From positions 124,001 to 188,000 of the forward strand of contig JACJXU010000004.1 of the NCBI GenBank assembly GCA_020636475.1: a stretch of 64,000 nucleotides of DNA, written 5' to 3'. Shown here piece by piece: positions 7,598-15,699 of the stretch; position 1 is the stretch's first letter; each line of letters starts with the position of its first letter. The stretch is from Chitinophagales bacterium. GTDB taxonomy: Bacteria > Bacteroidota > Bacteroidia > Chitinophagales > UBA2359. The notes beneath the pieces are model-generated. The model did not search any database, was not told where the DNA came from, and worked only from the letters and a program-made list of their open reading frames with translations. A program made the position numbers and the translations under genes.

Positions 7598-8344
7598 ATG
7601 CAAATAAGCAAAATCCTATTTGTTATACTTTTACTTGCTTTGAGTATAAATGCTTGTGTTTCAGACACAACAATACACCCTGCCACTGAGGAATACACAA
7701 AAATTGATACGCCTGAGTACAAATTCAATGTGAACTTGCATTTACCTTTAAAGTATGCTTATCGAGAAGAGTTTTATATGCAATGCTGTTTTGAACGTTT
7801 TAATAAGTGTACCGACTCTATAATGGTTGCGGGTTTTATTAATTCTGATAGCTTAGATACTCATTCGCGAGCAGCAGATATTTTAACTTACCACTATAAG
7901 AAGTTCTACATAAAGCCGAAGAAGGTCAACAAAGGGAAAGAGCTTATTAATGAACTGACAAAAATTAGATTATTATGGTCTTTGAATGGGCGCAAAGTAA
8001 ATGTAGATTCTATAAAACTAAAAGATTTTTTCAGTGAAATAAATTTGGGCAAAGGTACTTATGCCACTAAAGATTCGATGGTTATTGTACATTTAGATAA
8101 AAAACTTAATAAAGAAGATTTGGAACATAAAGCCTTGTTTAACTATGAAAAAGAAGATAAAGGTTATCTTTATTTTGTCTTTGAAGGTTTGCCGGAACTT
8201 CGCATACAATTTGTTAATACCTATTACAACGAAAATCTAAATAAAGGTTTGTTAATGCAGTATGACATAGAAAATGAGTGGGTTAAAAAATACATAAAAA
8301 GAGAGTATCCGGATCCGATAAAGGCTGTATTTCCAAGTTTTTAA
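7598..8344 (+). CDS. Hypothetical lipoprotein
   Basis: 248 residues with a clear lipoprotein signal (ILFVILLLALSINAC). The mature part is Lys- and Tyr-rich with no domain I recognise. Third gene of the small-envelope-protein run; a rho-independent terminator follows directly at 8354. Base composition is lower in G+C than the flanking housekeeping genes, in keeping with accessory DNA. Confidence 0.6.
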   Translation: MQISKILFVILLLALSINACVSDTTIHPATEEYTKIDTPEYKFNVNLHLPLKYAYREEFYMQCCFERFNKCTDSIMVAGFINSDSLDTHSRAADILTYHYKKFYIKPKKVNKGKELINELTKIRLLWSLNGRKVNVDSIKLKDFFSEINLGKGTYATKDSMVIVHLDKKLNKEDLEHKALFNYEKEDKGYLYFVFEGLPELRIQFVNTYYNENLNKGLLMQYDIENEWVKKYIKREYPDPIKAVFPSF

Positions 8345-8353
8345 TGTTGAAAT

Positions 8354-8395
8354 AAAAATCCAATGTTGTGTCACAGCAATATTGGATTTTTTTTA
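8354..8395 (+). terminator. Rho-independent terminator after the lipoprotein gene
   Basis: Arms AAAAATCCAAT (8354-8364) and ATTGGATTTTT (8381-8391) pair perfectly, with a T run continuing. It lies 10 bases after the stop codon. Confidence 0.75.
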
Positions 8396-8462
8396 AAATC
8401 AAAAATTCTGTTATAGAACCACCCTTGCTTCAAATAGCAGATTGTATTACACCTTAAAGTAA

Positions 8463-8966
8463 ATGAGAATGAAACGAATCTATTTTCTCTTGCTATTTGG
8501 ATTAATCGGATTAATTTTTGTAATAAAAAAACTGTCTGAACCATTACCAACCAAAGTAGAATGTTACGAAGGGCAAGTGCAAATTCAGGTTATTTTACTT
8601 TTTCCCAATGAACCAATCGTATTTGAGGAATTAAAATTTAAAGAAAAAATAGGAATAGCATTTTTGTACTTGTACTGTTATAAAATAACATATTTGTTGT
8701 GGCGAAATGGTATATTAAACAAATATTACGTTCATTTTTGGAATAAGGAAACCAATCGACTATCAAGTTTATACTTCGATGATGCGTTGATAAAAGACCC
8801 GCAAGCCAAGAAAATCTGGAATTTTGCACGAAATGTACTAAGAAACGAAAATACAGAAGTTTGCACTTTTCAAGTACAAGCCATTGAGTTACGCCCCGGC
8901 TTCTACAAAGGAGTAAAAGTAGATTGGGTAGAAATTAGTCAAGGGAAAACTGTTATTAATAAATAA
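8463..8966 (+). CDS. Small membrane-anchored hypothetical protein
   Basis: 167 residues with a single N-terminal membrane segment (IYFLLLFGLIGLIFVIKK) and a basic, mostly beta-like C-terminal domain. No family recognised. ATG 8463 begins MRMKR; a second ATG two codons later is equally possible. A decayed second copy of its 5' region lies just downstream at 8981-9090, so the locus has been duplicated, as immunity-type genes often are. Confidence 0.55.
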   Translation: MRMKRIYFLLLFGLIGLIFVIKKLSEPLPTKVECYEGQVQIQVILLFPNEPIVFEELKFKEKIGIAFLYLYCYKITYLLWRNGILNKYYVHFWNKETNRLSSLYFDDALIKDPQAKKIWNFARNVLRNENTEVCTFQVQAIELRPGFYKGVKVDWVEISQGKTVINK

Positions 8967-8980
8967 ATATGCTGTAATAA

Positions 8981-9090
8981 TCCTTGCTTCAACAGAAGAC
9001 CACCACAAACTAAATGAGAATGGAGCAGCCATTCCCGCTTGCTTTTCGGATTAATTTTTGGATAGTGAAAATAGTTAAGTGAAGCACTTT
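8981..9090 (+). pseudogene. Decayed duplicate of the 5' region of the preceding gene
   Basis: CCTTGCTTCAA, TAAATGAGAATG and CGGATTAATTTTTGG recur in the same order as at 8423-8520 upstream of and inside the preceding gene. No open frame of useful length survives. Confidence 0.55.
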
Positions 9091-9150
9091 TGCTATTCTT
9101 CCAATAATCGGAAAACCCGCCGCTGCAAATATTTTAGATGAGCGAGTGCG

Positions 9151-9714
9151 TTACACATGCATTATCTCCGTTTCCTTCGCGGCAATATGCTTGTCTATTT
9201 TGACAATATAGTCATCGGTGAGTTTTTGAATGTCTATTTCCGATTTCTTAAACAAATCGTCCGACAAACCATCTTTGTGTAACTTTTTCATGGTTTCGTT
9301 GGCGTGTTTGCGAATATTGCGTACACTCACTTTAGCGTGTTCGCCTTCGCTTTTGCTCTGCTTCACTAAGTCGCGGCGGCGTTCTTCGGTCGTTGGCGGT
9401 ATGTTCAGGCGAATAGTCTCGCCATCGTTTTGGGGCGTAAGACCAATGTTGGCAGCAAAAATTCCTTTCTCTACCTCCTGAATCATATTGCGTTCCCAAG
9501 GCTTAATCATCAACGTACGCGCATCAAGTGCCGAAACATTGGCTACTTGCGACAAGGGCGTAAGATTGCCATAATACGTTACCATTACGCCATCAAGCAT
9601 TGCCGGAGAAGCTTTTCCTGCTCTTATCTGCGTTAATTGACGCTCCAAATGCTCTAAAGCTGCGTCCATGTGTTCTTGTGTTTCGTTTAAAACTTTTTTT
9701 ACTTCTTCTATCAT
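9151..9714 (-). CDS. frr: Ribosome recycling factor
   Basis: 187 residues, the usual length. Splits post-termination ribosomes together with EF-G in the cytoplasm. Diagnostic segments: QIRAGKASPAMLDGVMVTYYG, PLSQVANVSALDARTLMIKPW, NDGETIRLNIPPTTEERRRDLVK, and HANETMKKLHKDGLSDD. ATG start at 9714. pyrH, a frequent neighbour elsewhere, is not in the window. The next minus-strand gene upstream starts at 10282. Confidence 0.97.
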   Translation of the reverse strand: MIEEVKKVLNETQEHMDAALEHLERQLTQIRAGKASPAMLDGVMVTYYGNLTPLSQVANVSALDARTLMIKPWERNMIQEVEKGIFAANIGLTPQNDGETIRLNIPPTTEERRRDLVKQSKSEGEHAKVSVRNIRKHANETMKKLHKDGLSDDLFKKSEIDIQKLTDDYIVKIDKHIAAKETEIMHV

Positions 9715-9784
9715 ATCAAAGTGCTTATTTTTTTATTTTCTAAAGGTAAAAATACATAATTTGTCCTAAAACAAACCAATAAAT

Positions 9785-10282
9785 CTATTCGGCTAAGGCA
9801 AATCGTTTGCCCAACCATGTTTGCGACAATGGTTTTTGCCAAGCGTTTAGTAGTTCGTCATAATTTTTTATCGTATTATCAAAAATAAGTGTTTGGCTGC
9901 TCAACTGTCCATTGTTCAACATATTTTCTGTTGCTTGTACATTAAAATCAAACAAGTCGCCATTTTCGTCTTGTGCTACAATATGCAAACGGTCGAAAAA
10001 GTTCACTTGTAGCTGCTGCTGCATGTGCGAAACCCAATGCACCGAAGCATCAATAGAACAACCACTTGCCATTGCTTGGGCTTCATCTACCGCCAAAACC
10101 AAAAAACGATGGTGCAAAACCGTGCCATAAGCCGCTAATTTTTCGCCATGCGCCGCCCATTCAGCCAAAAATGAAGGCAATGCTTTTTCAATAAAAACAA
10201 TCTCCGAAGGCAGTAAGTTTCTGTCGGCTTGGTATATCCACACGCGCGCTTGTGGAGAACAGTGGGGAAATATTTTTGTCAT
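9785..10282 (-). CDS. Conserved Bacteroidota protein, often mislabelled ABC transporter ATPase
   Basis: 165 residues, soluble. The motifs ARVWIYQADRNLLPSE, WAAHGEKL and GCSIDASVHWV define a family present across Bacteroidota. Family members are often labelled ABC transporter ATPase in databases, but no Walker A (GxxGxGKST), signature or Walker B motif is present here, so that name is not supported. Function unknown. Encoded upstream of frr on the same strand with a 70-base gap. Confidence 0.75.
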   Translation of the reverse strand: MTKIFPHCSPQARVWIYQADRNLLPSEIVFIEKALPSFLAEWAAHGEKLAAYGTVLHHRFLVLAVDEAQAMASGCSIDASVHWVSHMQQQLQVNFFDRLHIVAQDENGDLFDFNVQATENMLNNGQLSSQTLIFDNTIKNYDELLNAWQKPLSQTWLGKRFALAE

Positions 10283-10324
10283 GGCTATTTTCGTATCAAA
10301 ATGTAAAATTTTTAAATAAAAAAC

Positions 10325-10332
10325 TAACTTTG
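10325..10332 (+). promoter_or_regulatory. -7 element TAACTTTG upstream of scpA
   Basis: TAACTTTG matches TAnnTTTG and lies 49 bases before the scpA ATG. No clear TTTG is seen at the -33 position. Confidence 0.4.
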
Positions 10333-10380
10333 TACGTCTTAATTTTAGGGCAAAATTACTATTTTTAGGCGTAATCTCCG

Positions 10381-11166
10381 ATGACCTACACCATAAAACT
10401 TCAACAATTTGAAGGTCCTTTCGATTTATTGCTGTATTTTATTCAACGCGACGAATTAAATATTTACGATATTCCTATTGCCAAGCTCACCAACGATTTT
10501 TTGCAGTACATGCACGAAATGAAGCGTTTGAATATAGAGTTGGCAAGCGAATTTATATTGGTAGCCGCTACTTTAATGCGTATAAAAGCGAAAATGCTGC
10601 TCCCGCGTAAAGAAATAAATGAGCAAGGTGAGGAAATAGACCCGCGCGAGGAATTGGTGACAAGGCTTATTGAATATAAAAAATACAAAGCCGTTACGGA
10701 AAGCCTGCGCGAAATGGAAACCGCACGTGCCCAGCGTTTTTTGCGCGGCGGCGCGAAATTGGATATAGAACACGTATATGCCGAGTTGGGAAATGAAATG
10801 GAATTGGAGTCCATCAATTTGTTTAAAATGCTCAGAACTTTCCATAAGGTGATAAATCGTATGGAAGCACGCCAAAATCAGCCACAACATACGGTACTTA
10901 CGCCACCTTTCAATATCCAAACCGAACGTGAGTTTTTGTTAGAACTTTTGATGCAAAAACAGGAAATAACTTGCCAAGAAGTATTTGTTACGTGTATCAA
11001 CAAAATTCACGCCTTGTATCGTTTTATGGCAATGTTGGAGATTGTGCAAGAAAAAATTGCCGATATTCGTATTGGTATTGGCTACAACAATTTTTGGCTC
11101 TTATTGTCTTCGCAAGAACAGGAATTTCCAGAAAGTCCTCCCGCACACCAAGCAGGCGAGCAATAA
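10381..11166 (+). CDS. scpA: Segregation and condensation protein A
   Basis: 261 residues, normal for the kleisin ScpA, which bridges Smc heads and ScpB in the bacterial condensin. Family hallmarks: FEGPFDLLLYFIQRDELNIYD at the N-terminus (binds the Smc neck), LASEFILVAATLMRIKAKMLLP, and the C-terminal winged helix near LEIVQEKIADIRIG. scpB and smc are not adjacent. The stop codon at 11164-11166 directly abuts the convergent gene's stop at 11167. Confidence 0.96.
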   Translation: MTYTIKLQQFEGPFDLLLYFIQRDELNIYDIPIAKLTNDFLQYMHEMKRLNIELASEFILVAATLMRIKAKMLLPRKEINEQGEEIDPREELVTRLIEYKKYKAVTESLREMETARAQRFLRGGAKLDIEHVYAELGNEMELESINLFKMLRTFHKVINRMEARQNQPQHTVLTPPFNIQTEREFLLELLMQKQEITCQEVFVTCINKIHALYRFMAMLEIVQEKIADIRIGIGYNNFWLLLSSQEQEFPESPPAHQAGEQ

Positions 11167-12651
11167 TTATTGCACATATTCGTAGCAACCTATGTCCGGC
11201 GGCGAGTTGCGTACTTGGTTGTCCAAATCGGTTGTTATTTCCGTAGCAACGCCCGCATCTACTGCCGGAGAAAGTTGGTGTAAATGAAAATCAAACTCGG
11301 AACGGTCCACAAAAAGCGTATCCGTAGCAATTGGATTAAAAATACAATTCACAAAACGCTCGTCGGTTTGCTCAAGGTCTGTTTTCACAATACAGTTCGT
11401 CATTTTCCAATCTATGACACCGCCTGCCGTTATTTCTTCATCGGCAAAAGTAAGCTCATCTTCCAAGTAGCCATGCAAAATACAGTTGGTAAAATGTGTG
11501 TGCGTAGGAATAATTGCCGGAAAAACCGTTTCAACGCCACTTTCGTAGCACACTAAAAAGTTGGTAGCAAGCAAAACAGGGTCACGGTGATTGAGCAGTT
11601 GTCCGTAATTAACGAAGTTACATTGGTTAAAATCGTAGTTGCCGCCATACTGAAGGCGCAGTATATTTTCGCCCGCATTGTACATAAGGCAGTTGTTCAT
11701 TTGCACATTGGCAAGAATTGCTTCCATTCCCTGAAGCAGGCAATTTTTGATGAGTGTATTGTTTATGGTTACTTGCGGCATATTGTCGGTAGTAATAACG
11801 GTGCAAGTAGTATCAAGCGTTTTGCCAACCGTAATGCCCCAAACATTGTTTTTTATTTCGGCAAAATTGATGTTTGCGGTGCTGCCGCGCAATAAATGAA
11901 CAGCACCCCACTGCGCTGCCAAATCATCGTAATATTCCTCCAAACGAACCCCTTGCAAATGCACCAAACTGTCGGCTTTGCCATTAATTTGTAAGTTTCC
12001 TTCTACCCAAATTCCCGCCAGCGTAGCGAGTTGGGTGTTTTTAGGATGAAAATAAATGTCTGTACCTTCTTGTATTTCCAAGGTGCAGTCGGGCGGAACA
12101 TAAAGTGCGCCAAAAACAACCCAAGGCAAGTCATCTGTAAGGATTTGGTCGCAAGTTTCCCAAAAAAAAGCTTCCTCATCGCGCAAAAAGTGTGCATTTT
12201 GCCCCCAAGCATTCAAATACACTTTTTGTAAATTTCCGTTGGTAGTTATCAAAATAGAATCTTCAATCACAAAAGGAAGTTGGTCTTCGTTGGGGTCAAT
12301 GGTTACTTCTACAAACACATAAAGGCTATCCTTCGCATTTATTTCTACGGCATCAACCGAATTGCTCGCCACGCCGTCTACATTCAAGCGAAAAGAAGAA
12401 CTATTGCCGCCGGCTAACTGAATATTGCTTATTTGAACAGGTTTTTTGTAAGGATTATGAATTAAAAATCCATTTAGCGTGCTCCCCAAAGTTGTAAAAA
12501 CGGTATCGAAAGTGAGTGTGTCGGTGGAAAGATTTACTTGCGCATCGCTGCCGTCGTAAAAATTATCTTTTTTACAAGCCGAAAGACCAACTACCAATAA
12601 GAGTACCGTCCATAAAAACCAACTCAGGGTATTATTTTTTTTTGAAAACAT
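11167..12651 (-). CDS. Lipoprotein with right-handed beta-helix
   Basis: 494 residues with a lipobox (VVGLSAC followed by KK). Residues about 40-150 form an Ig-like 'choice-of-anchor' type region. From about 190 on there are repeating short strands (YVPPDCTLEIQEGTDIYFHP, GIWVEGNLQING, VTINNTLIKNCLLQGM, NNCLMYNAGEN) typical of a parallel beta-helix with pectate-lyase-like turns. No catalytic residues can be assigned. Probably surface- or periplasm-facing and possibly polysaccharide-binding. Related Bacteroidota proteins are abundant and mostly uncharacterised. Confidence 0.75.
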   Translation of the reverse strand: MFSKKNNTLSWFLWTVLLLVVGLSACKKDNFYDGSDAQVNLSTDTLTFDTVFTTLGSTLNGFLIHNPYKKPVQISNIQLAGGNSSSFRLNVDGVASNSVDAVEINAKDSLYVFVEVTIDPNEDQLPFVIEDSILITTNGNLQKVYLNAWGQNAHFLRDEEAFFWETCDQILTDDLPWVVFGALYVPPDCTLEIQEGTDIYFHPKNTQLATLAGIWVEGNLQINGKADSLVHLQGVRLEEYYDDLAAQWGAVHLLRGSTANINFAEIKNNVWGITVGKTLDTTCTVITTDNMPQVTINNTLIKNCLLQGMEAILANVQMNNCLMYNAGENILRLQYGGNYDFNQCNFVNYGQLLNHRDPVLLATNFLVCYESGVETVFPAIIPTHTHFTNCILHGYLEDELTFADEEITAGGVIDWKMTNCIVKTDLEQTDERFVNCIFNPIATDTLFVDRSEFDFHLHQLSPAVDAGVATEITTDLDNQVRNSPPDIGCYEYVQ

Positions 12652-12734
12652 ATTGTGTGAGAAACTAAAAATTGCGCTTATAAGAGCAAAAAAGCTAATG
12701 AATAGTTGTACCGTTTTTTATTTATTTGAAAAGA

Positions 12735-12775
12735 AAAAATCTGCACAGCAAAAATGCTTGTACAGACTTTTTTAT
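12735..12775 (-). terminator. Terminator of the acyl-CoA dehydrogenase gene
   Basis: On the minus strand GTCTGTACAAGCA and TGCTGTGCAGAT form an imperfect stem followed by TTTTTTC, 30 bases after the stop of the gene ending at 12806. Confidence 0.6.
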
Positions 12776-12805
12776 TTTTATAACACGAAAACTTGAGAAA
12801 AAGTA

Positions 12806-14017
12806 TTATTTAAAAGCATTAAATCCGGTAACGTCCATTCCGGTAATAAGCAAATGAATATCGTGCGTGCCTTCGTAGGTAATTACCGATTCGAGGTTCA
12901 TCATGTGGCGCATAATTGGGTACTCGCCCGTAATGCCCATGCCGCCGTGAATTTGGCGCGCTTCGCGGGCAATGTTGATTGCCATTTCTACATTGTTGCG
13001 TTTTGCCATAGAAATTTGCGCCGGCGTAGCCCGTTTTTCATTTTTGAGTACACCCAATCGCCAAGCCAAAAGTTGTGCTTTGGTAATTTCGGTAATCATT
13101 TCTGCCAATTTTTTTTGCGTAAGCTGAAAAGCACCAATGGGTTTATCGAACTGTATGCGTTCTTGCGAATAGCGCAGCGCAGAGTCGTAGCAATCGAGTG
13201 CCGCACCAATAACGCCCCAAGCAATACCAAAACGCGCCGAAGAGAGGCAACTCAAAGGACCTTTCAAACCTTTAATATCAGGAAAAACATTTTCTTTGGG
13301 TACTTTTACATCTTGGAAGATAAGCTCGCCCGTAGCCGAAGCTCGCAGCGACCATTTGCCATGCATTTCGGGCGTAGAAAATCCTTCCATGCCACGCTCA
13401 AGCACCATTCCGCGAATGTCGCCCGCTTCATCTTTTGCCCACACTACGGCAATATCGGCAAATGGTGCATTGGAAATCCACATTTTTGCCCCATTTAGCA
13501 AATAATAATCGCCTTTGTCTTTGATGTGCGAAGTCATTCCGGCAGGATTAGAGCCGTGATTGGGTTCGGTAAGTCCAAAACAACCCATCATTTCGCCCGT
13601 AGCCAGTTTGGGCAAATATTTTTTGCGCTGCGCTTCGGAGCCAAATTCATAAATGGGAAACATTACCAACGAGCCTTGTACTGATGCCGTAGAACGAATG
13701 CCCGAATCGCAACGCTCCAACTCTTGCATAAGAATTCCGTAAGAGATGTAGTCTAAGCCGCCGCCGCCGTATTCAACAGGAATAGTAGGACCAAATGCGC
13801 CAATTTCGCCCAGACCTTTAATAATTTGTTTGGGAAAAATACATTTTTGGGCACAATCTTCAATAATAGGCGAAACTTCGCGCTTTACCCAGTCGCGGGC
13901 AGCTTCGCGAATAATTTTATGTTCGTCGCTCAGTAAATCATCAATGTTGTAATAGTCGTGATATTGGTAAGGGTCTTGTTTTGCTACGCGATGAATGTTG
14001 TTTGAAGTGCTTTCCAT
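12806..14017 (-). CDS. gcdH: Acyl-CoA dehydrogenase, glutaryl-CoA dehydrogenase type
   Basis: 403 residues. An FAD flavoenzyme that in this subfamily oxidises and decarboxylates glutaryl-CoA to crotonyl-CoA in lysine/tryptophan breakdown. FAD/substrate motifs: MGCFGLTEPNHGSNPAGM, then KMWISNAPFADIAVVWAKDE, then RQIHGGMGITGEYPIMRHM. The catalytic Glu sits in TYEGTHDIH near the C-terminus, the position used by GCDH and close relatives. The close agreement around TYEGTHDIHLLITGMDVTG favours GCDH over a general short-chain enzyme; without neighbours of the pathway the substrate stays inferred. Confidence 0.85.
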   Translation of the reverse strand: MESTSNNIHRVAKQDPYQYHDYYNIDDLLSDEHKIIREAARDWVKREVSPIIEDCAQKCIFPKQIIKGLGEIGAFGPTIPVEYGGGGLDYISYGILMQELERCDSGIRSTASVQGSLVMFPIYEFGSEAQRKKYLPKLATGEMMGCFGLTEPNHGSNPAGMTSHIKDKGDYYLLNGAKMWISNAPFADIAVVWAKDEAGDIRGMVLERGMEGFSTPEMHGKWSLRASATGELIFQDVKVPKENVFPDIKGLKGPLSCLSSARFGIAWGVIGAALDCYDSALRYSQERIQFDKPIGAFQLTQKKLAEMITEITKAQLLAWRLGVLKNEKRATPAQISMAKRNNVEMAINIAREARQIHGGMGITGEYPIMRHMMNLESVITYEGTHDIHLLITGMDVTGFNAFK

Positions 14018-14083
14018 AAATAGGTTTTAATGCAAAAAATAGTAAAAAATATTCGCCGTAAATTTACCGAATAAAATAAAATA

Positions 14084-14091
14084 CAAAGGTA
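14084..14091 (-). promoter_or_regulatory. -7 element TACCTTTG for gcdH
   Basis: Read on the minus strand, TACCTTTG matches TAnnTTTG about 67 bases upstream of the gcdH start. No good TTTG is found at -33. Confidence 0.35.
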
Positions 14092-14097
14092 GTAAAA

Positions 14098-14457
14098 ATG
14101 GCACTTATTGCAGTAGAAAAAATGGTGTTTTATGCGTATCACGGCGTGCATAGCTACGAAAAAGAATCGGGCGGTTTTTTTGAAATAGACGTTTATGTAC
14201 ATGCCGAATGTGTGCTTGCGGCGCAAAACGATGATATTAGCGAAACCGTTGATTATGAAAAAATATACCGTATTTGCAAAGAAGAAATGACCATAAAAGT
14301 CAATTTGTTGGAGCATATTGCTTGGCGTATTTTGCAGCGGGTAGAAAAAATGTCGGAAAAAATTGAAAAAGTGAAAGTGCGGGTAAGCAAGCTAAATCCG
14401 CCCATAGAAGGAAAAGTAGGCAGAACTTTTGTAGAAATTGAAGATAAAAAGTATTGA
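14098..14457 (+). CDS. folB: Dihydroneopterin aldolase
   Basis: 119 residues, normal for FolB, which cleaves 7,8-dihydroneopterin to 6-hydroxymethyl-dihydropterin in folate synthesis; the family forms octamers. Motifs: MVFYAYHGVHSYEKESGG, then FEIDVYVHAE, then ETVDYEKIYRICKEEM and LLEHIAWRI, with a conserved Lys in VRVSKLNPPI. A possible terminator and the tRNA-Cys gene follow. Confidence 0.95.
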   Translation: MALIAVEKMVFYAYHGVHSYEKESGGFFEIDVYVHAECVLAAQNDDISETVDYEKIYRICKEEMTIKVNLLEHIAWRILQRVEKMSEKIEKVKVRVSKLNPPIEGKVGRTFVEIEDKKY

Positions 14458-14482
14458 TAAATAAAAATTATGTTTATCTTTG
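14454..14482 (+). promoter_or_regulatory. Promoter of tRNA-Cys
   Basis: TTG at 14454-14456, 18 bases, then TATCTTTG at 14475-14482 fit the Bacteroidota consensus. Transcription would start near 14489, just before the tRNA. It overlaps the folB 3' end. Confidence 0.55.
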
Positions 14483-14485
14483 CTC

Positions 14486-14506
14486 GCCCATATGGGCAAT
14501 TTTTTT
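14486..14506 (+). terminator. Short hairpin plus T run between folB and tRNA-Cys
   Basis: GCCCATATGGGC (14486-14497) followed by AATTTTTTT. The stem is only 4-5 bp, so it is a weak terminator candidate for folB. It also lies within the likely tRNA leader. Confidence 0.4.
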
Positions 14507-14577
14507 GGTCGGATGGCCGAGTGGCTAGGCAGAGGTCTGCAAAACCTTCTACACCAGTTCGAATCTGGTTCCGACCT
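14507..14577 (+). tRNA. tRNA-Cys (GCA anticodon)
   Basis: A cloverleaf can be folded by eye. The acceptor stem is GGTCGGA/TCCGACC, the D stem GCC/GGC, and the anticodon stem GAGGT/ACCTT around loop CTGCAAA, giving anticodon GCA. The T arm is ACCAG-TTCGAAT-CTGGT. The 3' CCA is not encoded (the sequence continues CTA). Confidence 0.95.
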
Positions 14578-14581
14578 CTAC

Positions 14582-14625
14582 AAAAGGGAGGCTTTCTCTG
14601 AAAATGAGTTTGCGTCCCTTTTTTG
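14582..14625 (+). terminator. Terminator after tRNA-Cys
   Basis: AAAAGGGA (14582-14589) pairs with TCCCTTTT (14615-14622), followed by further T residues; it starts 5 bases after the tRNA. Confidence 0.65.
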
Positions 14626-14669
14626 TTTTATCTTTAGCCCATTGTATTTCTTCAAATTGATGCTATTCT

Positions 14670-15335
14670 ATGTTATTTCCTATTGGCGATGACCAAATTC
14701 AAGGCGGGTATCGTCCTGTTGTAAGCTACAGTCTTATCGTGCTGAATGTACTCATATTTTTGTTTGAAGCCAGCATGGGCAATACTAATTTGGAGGCATT
14801 TATTATGCACTATGGTGCCATTCCGGCAGAAATTACCAGCGGACAAGATTATTATACCCTCATTAGTTCTATGTTTTTACACGGAAGTTGGATGCACCTT
14901 ATTGGCAATATGCTATTTCTGTGGGTATTTGCCGATAATATTGAGGCGGTAATCGGCAATTTTCATTTTATGGTTTTTTATTTGTTGGGCGGTATTGTAG
15001 CAGCACTTACGCATATTTTGCTGGCTCCGGGCAGCAATGTTCCGATGGTAGGAGCCAGTGGAGCTATTTCGGCAGTAATGGGTGCTTACGTTATTATGTT
15101 CCCGCGCTCGCGTGTAAAGGTGTTTTTCGTTGTATTTTTCACCAGTTTCAATATATTGGCACTGTACTTTTTGGGTTTCTGGATTTTGCAGCAAGTTATA
15201 AGCGGCATGTCGTCATTAAATGCAAACGACTTGGGTGAAGGCGTGGCTTGGTGGGCGCATATTGGCGGGTTTGCTTTTGGCGTATTGGCGGGTTTATACT
15301 TCAAAAAAACACGACCAATGTTGCAGTTGGGGTAA
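14670..15335 (+). CDS. Rhomboid family intramembrane serine protease
   Basis: 221 residues with six membrane segments, the minimal bacterial rhomboid form. The catalytic Ser is in VGASGAISAVMG and the partner His in WWAHIGGFAFGVLAG; HGSWMHLIGNMLFLWVFADNIE supplies the conserved His/Asn loop. It cleaves transmembrane substrates inside the membrane; the substrate is unknown. Start ATG 14670 follows the tRNA terminator. Confidence 0.93.
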   Translation: MLFPIGDDQIQGGYRPVVSYSLIVLNVLIFLFEASMGNTNLEAFIMHYGAIPAEITSGQDYYTLISSMFLHGSWMHLIGNMLFLWVFADNIEAVIGNFHFMVFYLLGGIVAALTHILLAPGSNVPMVGASGAISAVMGAYVIMFPRSRVKVFFVVFFTSFNILALYFLGFWILQQVISGMSSLNANDLGEGVAWWAHIGGFAFGVLAGLYFKKTRPMLQLG

Positions 15336-15699
15336 CATCAAGTGGATGGCGGCTAAAGTAATGTTTGATGCCTTCGACCAAGAAATTCTTGCGTCAAATT
15401 GCAAATTCATTAAACCAATAATTTAAATTCTCCTTCCAAAAGCTATGATTTGGTGTGAGATGAAAAACTCCGCTTTTCTTAAAAAGCCACTAAATAGAGA
15501 AATGAAGTAAAGTCAAATTTTTATTTTGGGAAATACGATATTAGGGAGGAAACCACTAAAAGCCGAAGTTGGAGGAAGCAAAGGGTTTTCCCATTAATGA
15601 AATAGTCTGTTTTTATTGTCACGCAAAGCCTTTAATTTTTGGGTTATTCGGCTTAATTTTTGCTGTGAATTTGCTACGAAAAAACAAAATACTATACGC
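15336..15699. other. Intergenic region with no gene seen
   Basis: 364 bases. A small GCTTTT/AAAAGC hairpin lies near 15474-15487, possibly the terminator of the rhomboid gene. No credible frame, RNA or repeat is visible. Confidence 0.5.

Noticed and set aside
14480..14692. 70-residue open frame across tRNA-Cys
   Set aside because: It overlaps a well-folded tRNA and its terminator, and has no protein features.
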